Positions 37,116 to 48,777 of a stretch of 64,000 bases of DNA are shown in pieces. The translations under genes and the position numbers were made by a program. The stretch's first letter is position 1. Every line of letters starts with the position of its first letter. Where the stretch lies: assembly GCA_030737835.1 (NCBI GenBank), contig CM060849.1, forward strand, positions 2,852,001 through 2,916,000, in the 5' to 3' direction. This DNA is from Acorus gramineus (lineage: Eukaryota; Streptophyta; Magnoliopsida; Acorales; Acoraceae). Under the pieces are notes generated by a model. The model did no database searches. It was given only the letters and a program-made list of their open reading frames with translations, and was not told where the DNA came from.

Positions 37116-37487
37116 AGTAGACAGGCCCACAAGGGGTGGGTACATTGAACAAGGCTCAAATGCCCAAGAGGGCAACTACTCCACATGGAGGGGAACCGCG
37201 ATCAAATCTGGGACATCCGCCAAAGGCGGGTGCAAATACCAATCCAACCATCCCGCAAAGCAAGGTGTTGTGTGAATTTATCTACTATATATATATATAT
37301 TAGTAGTAGACAGGCCCACAAGGGGTAGGTACATTGAACAAGGCTCAAATGCCCAAAGTTATAGCCCAAGAGGGCAACTACTCCACATGGAGGCGAACCG
37401 CGATCAAATCTGGGACATCCGCCACAGGCGGGTGCAAATACCAATCCAACCATCCCGCAAAGCAAGGTGTTGTGTGAATTTATCTAT
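37116..37487 (-). mobile_element. Two tandem SINE-like units separated by (TA)n
   Basis: A unit of about 170 bp at 37116-37285 is repeated at about 37306-37487 with about 95% identity plus a short insertion (GTTATAGCCCAA). Read on the minus strand each unit has GCGGGATGGTTGG, similar to a tRNA box A, and about 45 bp later AGATTTGATCGCGGTTCCC, similar to box B, and ends next to a TA run. This suggests a tRNA-derived SINE, but the family is not recognised. Confidence 0.45.
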
Positions 37488-38296
37488 ACTCCATATGAAA
37501 TAGCACAACAGGCAAGAGTTTGACCTTCTCAATGAGACAATCAAGTTGGGCTATTTGCAGATCGGCCCCCAGATCCTTGATATTTATAATCAGGTCCCTA
37601 CAAAAATGGGCCATTTTCGTCAACTAGCAGGGTTATTTGCAGATAGGCCCCAAAGTTTCCTGATATTTATAATGCGGTCTTGAAAAAAATTGGCCAATTT
37701 TGTCCTTTTTTTATGGGATATTTGAAGTTCAGCCCTCAGTTTTTATCAGTTTCACAACCAGACCCTATGTGGGTTACAAAGAGAACCTTGATTCAAAATT
37801 TTAAATTTATAATAAGGTCCCTGGTCTTGCAGAACTTCAAATCTTATCCAGATTTTCTTTTTGGGACCATTAAGATACTTATAAAATTATAAAATAAATA
37901 TTTTAGTCTCATTATTTAAGCTCATAAAGTTATTTATAAGAAGTCTCGTTTCAGTTTTCATTTTTATATTTACATTGATGATCATAAAACTAACTAACTG
38001 TAAATTTTCATAAATCTTTTTTTATTTTTCGCAGTAAGTGTATCGACTTATTCTTGACTCTCTTTATACTATATATGAAGTGCGAAGGGTACGGACAAAA
38101 ATGGGCGAACCACGGGCAATCCGGTAATTTAGGGTTTGGTTAATTTTTTGATTTTTTGTCCTTTTCTGGGGTATTTGCATATCGACCCCCAGATTCTACC
38201 TATTTCACAACCAGGCCCTTATATTTGTTATAGGTCACTCATAGTTATAACCAGGTCTCTGAAAAAAATCGGCTAATTTTGTCCTTTTATGGGCTA
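37488..38296. other. Gene-free repetitive stretch
   Basis: Contains recurring phrases such as GGGCTATTTGCAGATCGGCC, GATATTTATAAT..GGTC and AAAAATTGGCCAATTTTGTCC at about 37540-37720 and again at about 38140-38290, so it is probably a degenerate repeat with similar ends. No coding; exact nature unclear. Confidence 0.4.
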
Positions 38297-38322
38297 CTAG
38301 TTGTGACACATGTGCGTTGCAC
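38297..38322 (-). other. Helitron 3' terminus: hairpin plus CTAG
   Basis: Minus strand GTGC-AAC-GCAC, about 11 nt spacer, CTAG, then T in the flank. Matches the CTRR end, subterminal hairpin and A/T insertion preference known for plant Helitrons. Confidence 0.65.
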
Positions 38323-40489
38323 ATTAATTATTTTGTTGATAATTTAACAAACAAAGAGTAAGATATTTAATTTCTTTTGAACTATTATGTCCCATTTTTT
38401 ACTTATTTTCTATTTGAATCATCTATATATATTTTTACATTCTTGTTAGTGTTTGATTATGATCCTTGGTATATAAATTATTCAATAATTATCATTATAG
38501 TATATGTGTATGAGGTGTTACTTTGAAAATTATATGCATATAAAGAGAAATTTTATTCTTTTCCACTAACTGATCCACATAAATATGTAGAAATGATAAG
38601 CCCTAAATTTACATTGAACTTTAGATCATTACAAGTTTGTTATGTTTTGAAGTTTGTTGGACTCACATGTAATGGCTCCTTTCATTTTGTCATCATATGC
38701 ATCGCTGCCATTCTATGAAAAAGAGAAAGAAGAAAGATAGTTTCAAAGTACTTTACCATTATAAATGGGAATTCGCTCTAAACATTAAGTCGAAAAATAA
38801 TCACCCAATTATGAGAACTTGAATGTATGTTATATATTTATGAAGTAAATTTTCCACTTGAACTTATATGACAAAAGGTACAATGTGGATGAAATTATTA
38901 CCTGTTTACAGTAGTTAGACTCAAAACAAACTCAATGAATTTCTACAGAACTTCCTACAAAGCTGCCTCTTCCACTGTAATTTTTTCAGTAGTAGTGCTC
39001 TTAGTCTCCACAAAATCCTTAATTCCTTATTTTTTTTAGCTTAAAGGGCCAAAATGTGGCAGAGAATCATGAAGCCCAACACTATAGAAAAAAAAGTGAA
39101 AATTAAAAAAATTCCTTTTGTATGCATAATGACTTATAATTATGAGAAAAACACCCTAAAGTGTATATGATGCCAGTCCAAGTTAAAACCTTATAATAAC
39201 AACAAATTTATATCTTGAACAATAATTATTTTTCCTTTAATTTTTAGCATTACATATACCAAAAAATTAGTCAGGCATTTGTTAGAATAGCAATTGACCA
39301 GCATTTGTCAATGAAATCAATTTGACAATGAAGAAAGCCCTAAAATTTTGAAATGAGAATCGTTTATATCAGATCTGAAAATGGTTGTATTTTAGCATTA
39401 TATGCTGAGAATAAGTGTTTAAAGGATGGTCATTTGAGAATTCCTTTTATTGTAGAATTTAAAGCCAGGCAAGTAAGAAAATGATTGCCATGAAATAAGA
39501 TAACTTTATTGTTAGAAAAATTCCGGATGTTATTGATTCCTCTCCAATTTGTTTTTGAAGAGAGGGAGAAGAAGACACACAAAAACATATACGAACATAA
39601 TTTCATGATTTTGCAGGATAATATGAAAAAAGAGAACCCCCCAGAGAGAGAATATGATGAAGATGGAGGCCAAATAGTATTGCGAACAATAGAAGAAGGA
39701 CGATGGTCGTAAACGAAATGAAGTACCAACACTTTTCTTACTAAATCCACTTTTTAAATTTCCCCTTGTCCATAATTTATTTTATTTAAATATAATGTAT
39801 AAAAATTATGTAATATTATTAATTTATATATTTTATAATAACTTGTGTATGAAAAGCAAACCAGAAATTGTGTATGATTTGTGGAGTGTGCTTACAATGT
39901 GAGGTTAAAATTCACCATTTAATTTTTTTATAAAGATTCAAGTAAAATGTATAACATAAATTTAACAAGAAACTCCTTATCCTTGAGAAATGATGAATTT
40001 TAGAGTGGGTAGGAGTCTCAACAAATTTTAACCATGTACGTTACCAAATATTGAAACTGAACGTAAACATAATCATGTACATACACATTATTAACCTCAT
40101 CATCTATTAAGATTATTTTCCATATCTCCTCATACCCTTTGTTATTGTCGTTGTACAATTGTATCAATCTTCGCCGCATAATTAGGATCGTAATAGTCAA
40201 TATGTAGCAAAATATTTTTAGATCACCTACCAGCGTCGATCATGAATAAGATATTCACGAACAGACATCATTTACTTCAGCCTCTTGACTACCCAAAAAA
40301 ATAAGATGTATACGTAAGTTATGATATCGATTGAATGAAATAAGTGTTTAAAAGAAGTTGAGATATTCACGTAGCTCTACATCTCTAATACTTGCCTATA
40401 TGTATGGTATTTGTTATCTTTGTCTTATATCTCATGTAGTGATTTAGATGTACGAATTTTTATATTACCTATTTTGAAGGAACACCTAT
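38323..40489 (-). other. Helitron 3' non-coding region
   Basis: AT-rich with no recognisable domain. Short open frames near 39430-39750 and 40018-40200 have no family resemblance and are treated as chance. It lies between the helicase C-terminal piece and the terminus. Confidence 0.45.
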
Positions 40490-40663
40490 TTATAAACCAC
40501 ATTTCTTGTGTATGTCCCTTGTGCATGCATGGGTTGTTTTGCTTTGACAAGGATTTTTGTTGTGGACATAGAAATCCCTCTAGACAAGGCAACGTATAAC
40601 TGTCCATGAGAAAAAAAAACATGTTCAAGTACATATACGGCTACATGTGGTATTGTTTGACCC
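40490..40663 (-). pseudogene. Helitron helicase, C-terminal piece
   Basis: From 40663 leftwards the minus strand reads QTIPHVAVYVLEHVF, then HGQLYVALSRGISMS and TTKILVK, the typical C-terminal end of plant Helitron Pif1-like helicases (superfamily 1 motif VI region). A small length change in the poly(T) stretch near 40610 shifts the frame between the two motifs. It is cut at GGTCAAACA by LTR A, and the missing upstream text ends at KAQG at 46831. Confidence 0.85.
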
Positions 40664-43600
40664 TGTTACGCCCCGGAGCAGCCGTCCCCGGTTTGTAACA
40701 ATAATAGCAATATCAAAATATTGTACAGGAGGCCAACAAGATATCCACATACAAGGACTGATAGAGCAAACACTAGGCTGGGAAGCAGAAGCATAATATA
40801 AATAAGTCTGTAACCAAAAATATCATTACAGACAGAGGGTATACAATCACTGTCCCGTGTGACCCAAGTCTGATCAACAAAGAGAATACATACAATATGT
40901 GCCCAAGCACCAAAAAGAAATATATATAGAAATAACAAGACTCCTGATGACCTCACTTGCTAATCTCAAAAGACAGACATAACACAGGCAGCCAAGAAAC
41001 ACCTCATGGGAGCTCCGCCTTCATGACCTGCTCTGCCTCCACTGGAGAGAAACAAAAGAAAACAAGGGATGAGCTAAAAGCTCAGTGAATAGTCAACCAC
41101 CATACAATGAAGATAATACATAGCCGACAGTTAAAAAAAATGCACAACAAGTAGTCAACAAATACTCCACAATCACTTCACGTCATCCGGTAGCCCACTC
41201 CCTGGCAGCCTGCTCACGACGGTACCAGTCTTGGGGCAGCACCTCACAGGGTAGCTCCGATGCTAGGTAGCTTCAACGCACGATGACGCCGGGGTGATAT
41301 ACTCCACACTCGCGGGGGATCACATTGATCAACGTGTACCATACTCGATAACTAGCTACTTGGAATCCATCAGAATTCTCAACAGGTGCATCACGAGGAC
41401 GCGGGGAAAGAAATTTCTTATCCACACTTACTGATGTCAATTATGACCTTAAAAACTGGTCATACAGACATCTATCCTAAATAAATAGGATTATTAAGTT
41501 ATTATTATGAACATGAGATAATTAAATACCCACCAATCATGCAAACATGGTGTAAAGGACAAGTAGAGGCAAGAGTTATAACTAACTCGAAGGAGCATAA
41601 CAATAAGTATATGTAAATGATCCCTAAAACATGGTATTTAATCCTACAGAACACATCCATCATCATATACTAGCAATACAAACTAAATAAGTTCTCTATA
41701 GTACCATTACATTGCATAAAATATGCTATAGTGCCTAACAAGGATGCTATATATTATTTCTATTGCATGGGTCGGACCACTCACCAATACTAGATCATCA
41801 CTCGGTCAATCCACGAGGAGTCGATGTGGGACAGTGAGTAGAGCAAAGGTGGGAAAAGCATGATGCACTCCCACAACAGCACAAACTTGTGAGAAATTTG
41901 ATAACTTCTAGATCCTACAACCAATGGTGCTCAAATTAAATATGATAACTCTTGATACATATACAAGCATATTTCATTGAGACACCAGCTCCAGATATTG
42001 CTCACAGAATGCATAATAACATAAAGCTCAAACATCTCAAAACTGGCTTGTCTACCCCAAACATCCTCAAACTGTGATCTTGCTAGCACAAAATACACAT
42101 CCAAACATTCTGAAATAAATTACACACATTCATTCCCATGTGAGGATCATGATCCTCCATGCAGACATCGGAGTCTAATTAATCCTCTAAATGCACGAAA
42201 TAAAATAGTTTTAGAAGCTGGTTATTTTCCACCCGAATCTCAATAGTCCTTATAAATCAGCTTATAACTTCTAACACAAATAACATTATAACCCCAAATT
42301 TCATATGTAGAATCTAGACATAAGCATCATCATGGAACATGAAGCCAAACCTCTGAATATGCCTCTACATACTAGTATCACAAGGATTTAAGAACACAAA
42401 ATATGCCTTCCCTCTCTAAGCAATATCCAAGACTCCCATCACCATAATCACTTTCTCCTCAACCTAACCACTGCTGGTCCACACAAAACAGAGCAAACAG
42501 AGAGAGGGGGCAAGGGTTATGAAGGGTGAATAACATAATACCAGCATACACAAGCCACTCTACATACCTGAACACCCTCACAATTCGTCCAACAAAGATC
42601 CACCAAAAATTTCTCACACTCCCCAAACCCTCTCAACAAACCAAACTAGGGCCACAAAACAAAAGTGGTAGAAATGAGGCTTAGATGACATAAAGTCACA
42701 TAGTGGTTAAGGTAATAAGGGGGTGAACTTAAGCAAATCTTACCCAACCAATTACAAAAAAAAGGAAAAACCAACCAATGCGAGGTGAGACTTCTTAAGC
42801 TCACCCAAGGTGACGCTATCACACCAAAACAGTTCATAATTATCCATAACTATTCCACCACCAACCAGTAACGAACGAAAATCCAGATACCAATCGAAAC
42901 TACAAAAGCCCAAAAAAAAATAAATATTCCCAATTACGCAAAGGCAGTTATCAAAACAAAGAAAACATTGATAACTCATTCAACCAGGGGGAACAATGTT
43001 ATGCATGTGTCATTTGGAGTCTTATTTTCGATCGGAGTCGCAAAAATTTTGGCTTTTAGCCACCTGCAGGAGTTGGAGCGCTCTGATTGAAAATTTGGCT
43101 ACATAATTTTTCTCCTAAAAGTTATGTATTTCCGATTTGGTATTTAGATTTAATTTTGTTAAAATCCAAGATGAAGAGGTTTAAATATGATTTTATCATG
43201 AGATGCTCAGTTTTGAGTTAGCTTTCGTACAAAAGTGGAATTAGATCAACTGGATTCATGTAGTAAAAGTTATGGGTATATTTCCAAGTATACCCCGGGG
43301 ATGAAAAATTCTGGCAGCAGCCCTGTTCAATGTTTAGCTCTCATTTCGGAATAGCTGGAGGGATTATTTGATCTTGGCATAAACATGAAAGTTGTAGATA
43401 ATCTTCTTGGCTTTCCAAAGAATTTTGAATTGTGCAATTCGGAGCTATATCGGGGAAGTTATGGCTGTTCTAGTGAAGCCCGTCCCGAATTTCTGGTCAG
43501 GGACAATTTGGTCTTGTTCCCCCCACCAACTCACTTTATTTCCATTTAAAGCCCCTTTGTGTGGAAACCTCTCACTCTCTCTCACTCTCGTCTCCCTCTC

Positions 43601-46600
43601 CCTCTCTGTTTTTTTTTGTTGTGTGTGTGTTGTTAATGGAGGAAAGGATGAAGAAGAAGCTCAAGAAAGAGTGAGAAAGGGTGAGAAAGGGTGAGTATGT
43701 GTTGTTGTTTCTCTCCTCTCAATCCCCTTCTCATGCCCTTGCACCCCTGTTTTCTGCCATGAAGAGCTTGAGGAGATGCTGATGAGGTGGTGGTAGTGGT
43801 GGTGGTGGTTGAGGTGGTCGTGGGTGTGTCGAGAACCCCGCATCTCCCCATTTCCCTCCCCCTGTTTTGGTAAGGCAGCACTCTGCATTTTAAAGATCTC
43901 AGTGAATCTAGTATTTAGAGGCACATTTTTAGGATTATGTCTTCATATGATATGATCATCTATGTGTCTAGTTGTTATATATGAAATTTGGGGTCATTAT
44001 GATATCTGTGGTGTAAGTTAGAACCAGTTTTGCATGGCCTGTCCAGATTCTCGTAGGAATTGACCTGCTTCTGGAAATAATTTGTTTCGGGCTTGTAGAG
44101 GCAAAATTAGGTTCTAATGTCTTCATGGATTATGATCCCAGCATATCAGAGAATGTGCATGATTTATTTCATAATTTTTGGAAGTGTATTGGGTGCTGTG
44201 GAGACCAATTAGTAGGGCTGGTTGCAGCAGGTTTGGCAGTTTTGCTTGGTTGAGTGTCAAGGAGTTGTTTGCATGTGTCTTGGGTGATAATATGGAAGTA
44301 TCAGGGGTTAGGGCCTTCATGAAGTAGGCTTATATGTGTGATAGGAGGTTCCATATTTTAATTGTGGATCATTGGTTGTGTTTTGCAGATCTCATAGACC
44401 GGACGCGCGACGATCCGGGTATCTGTGAGTGGTTTGATCCAATCCCCCCCCCCTCGAGATGCGCTCGACGCGCGTAGTCGTGCGTCGCGCATCGATGGGG
44501 CATCCTAGCTATACTACTTGTGTAGATAAGTAGTATGGCCATGCTTAAACCAATATGTTAGATATCTTGCATGCTAGGCTTATATGGCATGTATTGTATC
44601 CATGTATGTATGATTGTATTGCATGCGCCCCTCTAGTATGGGCATGTATTTTGTAATGTGTATGGATGTATAGAATATGGCATGCCTTAGGTAGTATTGT
44701 AATACTACTCCCACCATATTAATTGGAATATCCAACATAATTAAGGGTTAATAACGGGCACCTGCCTAATATTCCCTTGCGATAAGACTCGAGGGCGTGG
44801 TGTAGTTGTTGCGCCCATGCTAATGGGGCAAAGCTATGACCAACTTCATGACATGATGATCTCTCTTGCCCTTTCCCTCTGCACGAATTGAGTAAGTACG
44901 GGCGATTTCCTACTCGACTTGGGTTCGTTTGGAATATTAGCATTCACAAGTTAGTGCGCGAGATCGCGCTTGACCCTTCCCTTTTGAGTTGGCGATATCC
45001 AACGCATGTTAGAGTATATTTTGTATGTTTATACGATTAGTGCCCTCATATGCATGTGTAGTTAGGCCTTGCCTTGTATGTATGTTGCATGATGTGTTGT
45101 TTATGCCATATACTCATGTTAGGGAGAACCCCTATAGTTAAGCATATGTTATTGTGCATGTGGATCAAGTTCCTTCAGTGATAGAATTCTCCTGTAATAA
45201 TGATGCGCATATTAAAACTGATTAGGCCTATCTGAAATAGGCGTGGGTATGACCCTTGTCGGGTTGTACCTTATTAGTTAGAGCGCTAGAGATGTAATCG
45301 CCCCCGTGCATCCGAGCGATGCACTCGTTTGGAATTCAGGAGAATTCATTATCTTATCGGTTTTGTTAAGCCGGTAGTTGTGGCATTAAGCTAGGCCTAC
45401 CCGTGTTAGGCGTGTATATGAACCGCCTGTTGGGTTATGTGCCTTGGGATTATTTCGGTGTGAGAGCAGAGGCAACCCCCCCCCCCCTTGTGTCCGAGCG
45501 ACGCAACCGTGTGGGAGTACAATAGTATTTAATATCATCGATATGTGATTATCGAGAGTAGTTGTTTTTCCATTGGGTTCGCTTTGCGAACATGGAATGT
45601 TTACTCCCAATGTCATCCGTGTTGAAGAGGCCCGGGTTGTAGCTGTCTTGACAGAGGGCTCCCATCCGTAGGTACCACCGATGTGTTCGGGAGCGTACTG
45701 ATCGTGGGAGTGTACCAGGTAGAGGCTACCCGAGAGAGGGTTAACGAATGATATTGCGAGCGTGGAATCGTTCTCCCCTTCGTTGGATCCGATGTAGGAA
45801 CTTCCCGGTGTTGGAAAAGCTGTCCTGACAGAGGGCTCCCATCTGTAGGTACCACCGATGCGTTCGGAAGCGTACTGATCGTGGGAGTATACCAGGTAGA
45901 GGCTAACCGGGGAAAGGGCTACTGGTGGACCAAGGGTGTAGAGCAGTCTAAGTCTCTTCCAAAAGTCCTATGTCACCTCTAAAGGGTGAGGGTGAGGATG
46001 AGGTGAAGACACATCGCCGCGTGACCCATTCGTTGTTCGTCCGTTCCCATAGTTGTTGGGTCCGGTTGCGTATCGATGTTCAAAGACATCGTTGGGCAGT
46101 TATCTCGAAGATTGATGATTCAGTAGTGTTGTGTGGACCAGTAATTCCACGTCTCTTCGACCAACGGTATGGTCTCTCCCCAAAAGTCCCAAGAGTCTTC
46201 CTCCGGGAGTGAGGGTGAGGGTGAGGTTGGTCGCGCAGGCGCGTGACCTTGTTGTCCATTGGGTTTCTACCCGTGTTTTCCTTGAGAGGAAATTGTTTTA
46301 GTATTGAACTGTTGTATGGTGATTGGTTTCCAGCCACTCACTGAGCTTGTAGCTCACCCCTCGCATACTGTTTCTTTTCAGGGGCAGTGTTGGGCGTGGA
46401 GCTGGAGCTTCCCTGTGGCGTGGTTTTATGGGCGTGGAGCGTTCTTCCGGCAGGTGGCGAGTGCGAGGCTGTCAGCAGTCCTAGAGTCATTTTATGTATT
46501 ATAAATCATGCATGTGGCACAAGTTGTATTTTATTTGGACTAGACTTGGCTCTCACAGGACAGTGATTGTGTATTCGAGTCTGTAATAATGTTTTTGGTT

Positions 46601-46830
46601 TACAGACATTGTTGATATCTTATGCTTCCGCTTTTCAGTTAGTTATCAGTATCTTTGCTTTGCTGCCTTGGTTGTTGTTGGAGTCTTTGTTGACCTCAGG
46701 TATTGATAGCTGATATTTCATTATTGCCACGTCTCGGGGACGGCCGCCTTGGGGCGTGACAAACAAAATCCAAAAACAATAATAATAATAACGCCCATTT
46801 TATAAATTCTAAAATGACACAAATTTAACA
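40664..46830 (-). mobile_element. Solo LTR A (Tekay-related, about 2.4 kb without its insert)
   Basis: Plus-strand start TGTTACGCCCCGGAGCAGCC, end AAATTTAACA. The flanks are GACCC (40659-40663) and GACCT (46831-46835), a 5-bp target duplication with one difference. The outer ends resemble those of the Tekay LTRs (TGTTA....TGTGTCA on the minus strand), but the body differs, so it is a separate subfamily. It contains LTR B (42997-46761 plus its duplication), leaving about 2397 bp. No internal region or second copy: a solo LTR formed by LTR-LTR recombination. Older than B, younger than the Helitron. Confidence 0.85.
42997..46761 (+). mobile_element. Solo LTR B (Tekay-type, 3765 bp) with perfect target duplication
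   Basis: Starts TGTTATGCATGTGTCA and ends GGGGCGTGACA. It is flanked on both sides by AACAA (42992-42996 and 46762-46766). It is the only full-length example of the family LTR in the window, so it serves as the reference for the truncated copies at 1-2600, 27569-30691 and 61423-64000. It contains a TTTAAAGCCCC promoter-like motif near 43547 followed by CT-rich sequence. The perfect duplication fits a relatively young insertion, after LTR A. Confidence 0.95.
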
Positions 46831-47894
46831 GACCTTGTGCTTTATTTATGGTCATCACGAAACATAGACGAACTAGGAAATTTTTTCTTTTGAACTTGAA
46901 TGGATAATCTTCATTTTCTGCTGGTGACAAGGGAAGTCTCAGAAGAAGCACGTGTTTTCCTGCATGCTACCTGTTTGCTATTTCAACCGGAATGACATTG
47001 CTTGCTAATTTCTATATACCATTCTTGTGCCGTTACATAAACCATTCGACTGGTCTAAGTTCCTCAGAAGCATGATTGGGCAATTTGGTTTGAGGACCAA
47101 TTTATGAGGTGTAAGTCCATTCGGCATCAAGGTGTTCAAGAATTCTTGTTGATAATAATTATTTGTATCATCTACTGCTTCATCATAGTTGTAGCATATC
47201 TAGCTGACCCCCAGAAAAATATCTATCAACTTCTCGTTCAACTCATCAACATCTCTATCAACTTCTAGTACCAAGAGTTGCACGTTCAATCATATATTTA
47301 GCAGATTCGTAATTTTTTTTGTAAAGATGGGAGTATACAGTCAATTTGTTTTGTTAATAGATTCCTCATCATTCTCGTGTCTGACGATCATTTCATGTGG
47401 AAGCAGGACCATATTATTGTTCATTGTTTCTTCAGTTCCATTTCCTCCTCTTAGAAGATAATAATTGAAATATGTATCTGTCATTGCCCTCATATTTGTC
47501 ATCAAATGCAGCTTTCCCATGTCATCCCAAAAGTAAGAGCATACCAGACTTGCATTTACCATACTATTCTTGTACCACGACGCACCACCGGCAGCACTTA
47601 CCTGAAATCGCCCCCAAAAATGATTGTTTTTCCACCGAATGGCTTTTGGACGTCCATAATATCTCTTAGGCTCCTATCTAAAGATTCAATAGCATAACTT
47701 TTTGCCATGGGCGCCTCATCCCAAATAATAAGTTTTGATTTTCGAATCAGTTTTACTATCCCACTTTGTTTTGATATACTACAACAGCTTGTATATGTGG
47801 TCAAGATAGGGATTTTAAAATGTGAATGTGCAGTTCTTCCACCTGGCATTATTGCAGCTGCGACACCTGATGTTGCTGCTGCAAACACTATCAT
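46831..47894 (-). pseudogene. Helitron Pif1-like helicase, main piece
   Basis: Reading left on the minus strand: TSGVAAAIMPGGRTAHSHFK (motif Ia region), SKLIIWDEAPMAK (Walker B, DEAP), DRSLRDIM, PFGGKTIIFGGDFR (motif III), then VCSYFW, LHLMTNMRA, NTLMPNGLTPHKL, LKPNCPIMLLRNLDQSNGLC and CFVMTINKAQG (motif V/VI). The Walker A region lies beyond LTR C and is absent. There is a stop right after FGGDFR, a frame change before MVNASLV and several stops near 47000-47330, so it is a pseudogene. The right end is cut by LTR C at 47895. Confidence 0.88.
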
Positions 47895-48777
47895 TGTCAT
47901 GCCCCAGGGCGGCCGTCCCCGAGACGTGGCAATAGATAAAGTATCAGCTATTAAGTACAAGAAGTCAACAATTACTCCAATAAATAACACACAAAGTTGG
48001 CAAAACAATGATAACTGATAGTTCAACTAAAATGCGGAAGCATAAGAATATCAATAAGTCTATAAACCAAAACATTATTACAGGCTCGAATAAACAATCA
48101 TTGTCCTGTGACAGCCAAGTCTAATCCAAATAAAATACATCATGTGCAACATGCACGATTAACAAATACATGACTCTAGGACTGCTGACAGCCTTGCACT
48201 CGCCAACCGCCAGACAGAACGCTCCACGCACATAAGACCGCGCCACAGGGAAGCTTTAGCTCCACTCCCAACACTGCCCCTGTAAAAGAAACAGTACGCG
48301 AGGGGTGTGCTACAAGCTCTGGAAACCAAACACCATTACAACAATTCAATACTAAGGCAAATTCCTTTTGAGGAACAACATGGGTAGAAACCCAAAGGAT
48401 AACAAGGTCGCCAACGGCACGACCAACCTCACCCTCGCCCTCACTCCCGGAGGGAGGCTATTGGGACACTCGGGGAGGAACAACTGTTAACCATAACACA
48501 TGGTGTTTACTGGATAACAAGATACAACGAGTCTAACAACTATGAGGTAGAGATACACTACGATACCTCAAGCGTTAAACATAACATAGTACAACAAGTC
48601 CTTCCGCTATAAGGTAGAGATACACTACGATATCTCAAGCGTTAGGCGTAACATTCTCAGAGTATACTCAACGGGTATAAGTCACGTGACGACGTGACTT
48701 CCACTCATCCTCACCCTAGCTCCCGGAGGGGTGACTCTAGGGACTTTTGGGATAAATCCGTTTGCTCTACACCCTTC
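47895..48777 (-). mobile_element. LTR C (Tekay-type, subfamily of X), truncated
   Basis: Starts TGTCATGCCCCAGGGCGG within the Helitron helicase and follows LTR X in reverse, including the 67-bp AACGCTTGAGG units, until CTACACCCTTC at 48777. There the Tat-like LTR begins (TGCCGGTATTGG). About 0.9 kb of an expected 3 kb or more remain. The rest presumably lay on the far side of the Tat-like element but is not present immediately beyond its truncated right end. Confidence 0.85.

Larger units (their letters stand above)
38297..47894 (-). mobile_element. Helitron (minus strand), interrupted by nested LTRs
   Basis: Left boundary: on the minus strand the sequence runs through a small hairpin (GTGCAACGCAC, 38312-38322), then about 11 bases to CTAG at 38297-38300, followed by T. 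This is the Helitron 3' signature. Further right, the minus strand encodes pieces of a Helitron Pif1-type helicase (40490-40663 and 46831-47894). LTR A splits the helicase and LTR C truncates its N-terminal side; the Rep region and 5' end are not in the identified part. That one element spans all these parts is inference from the matching interruption. Confidence 0.7.
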
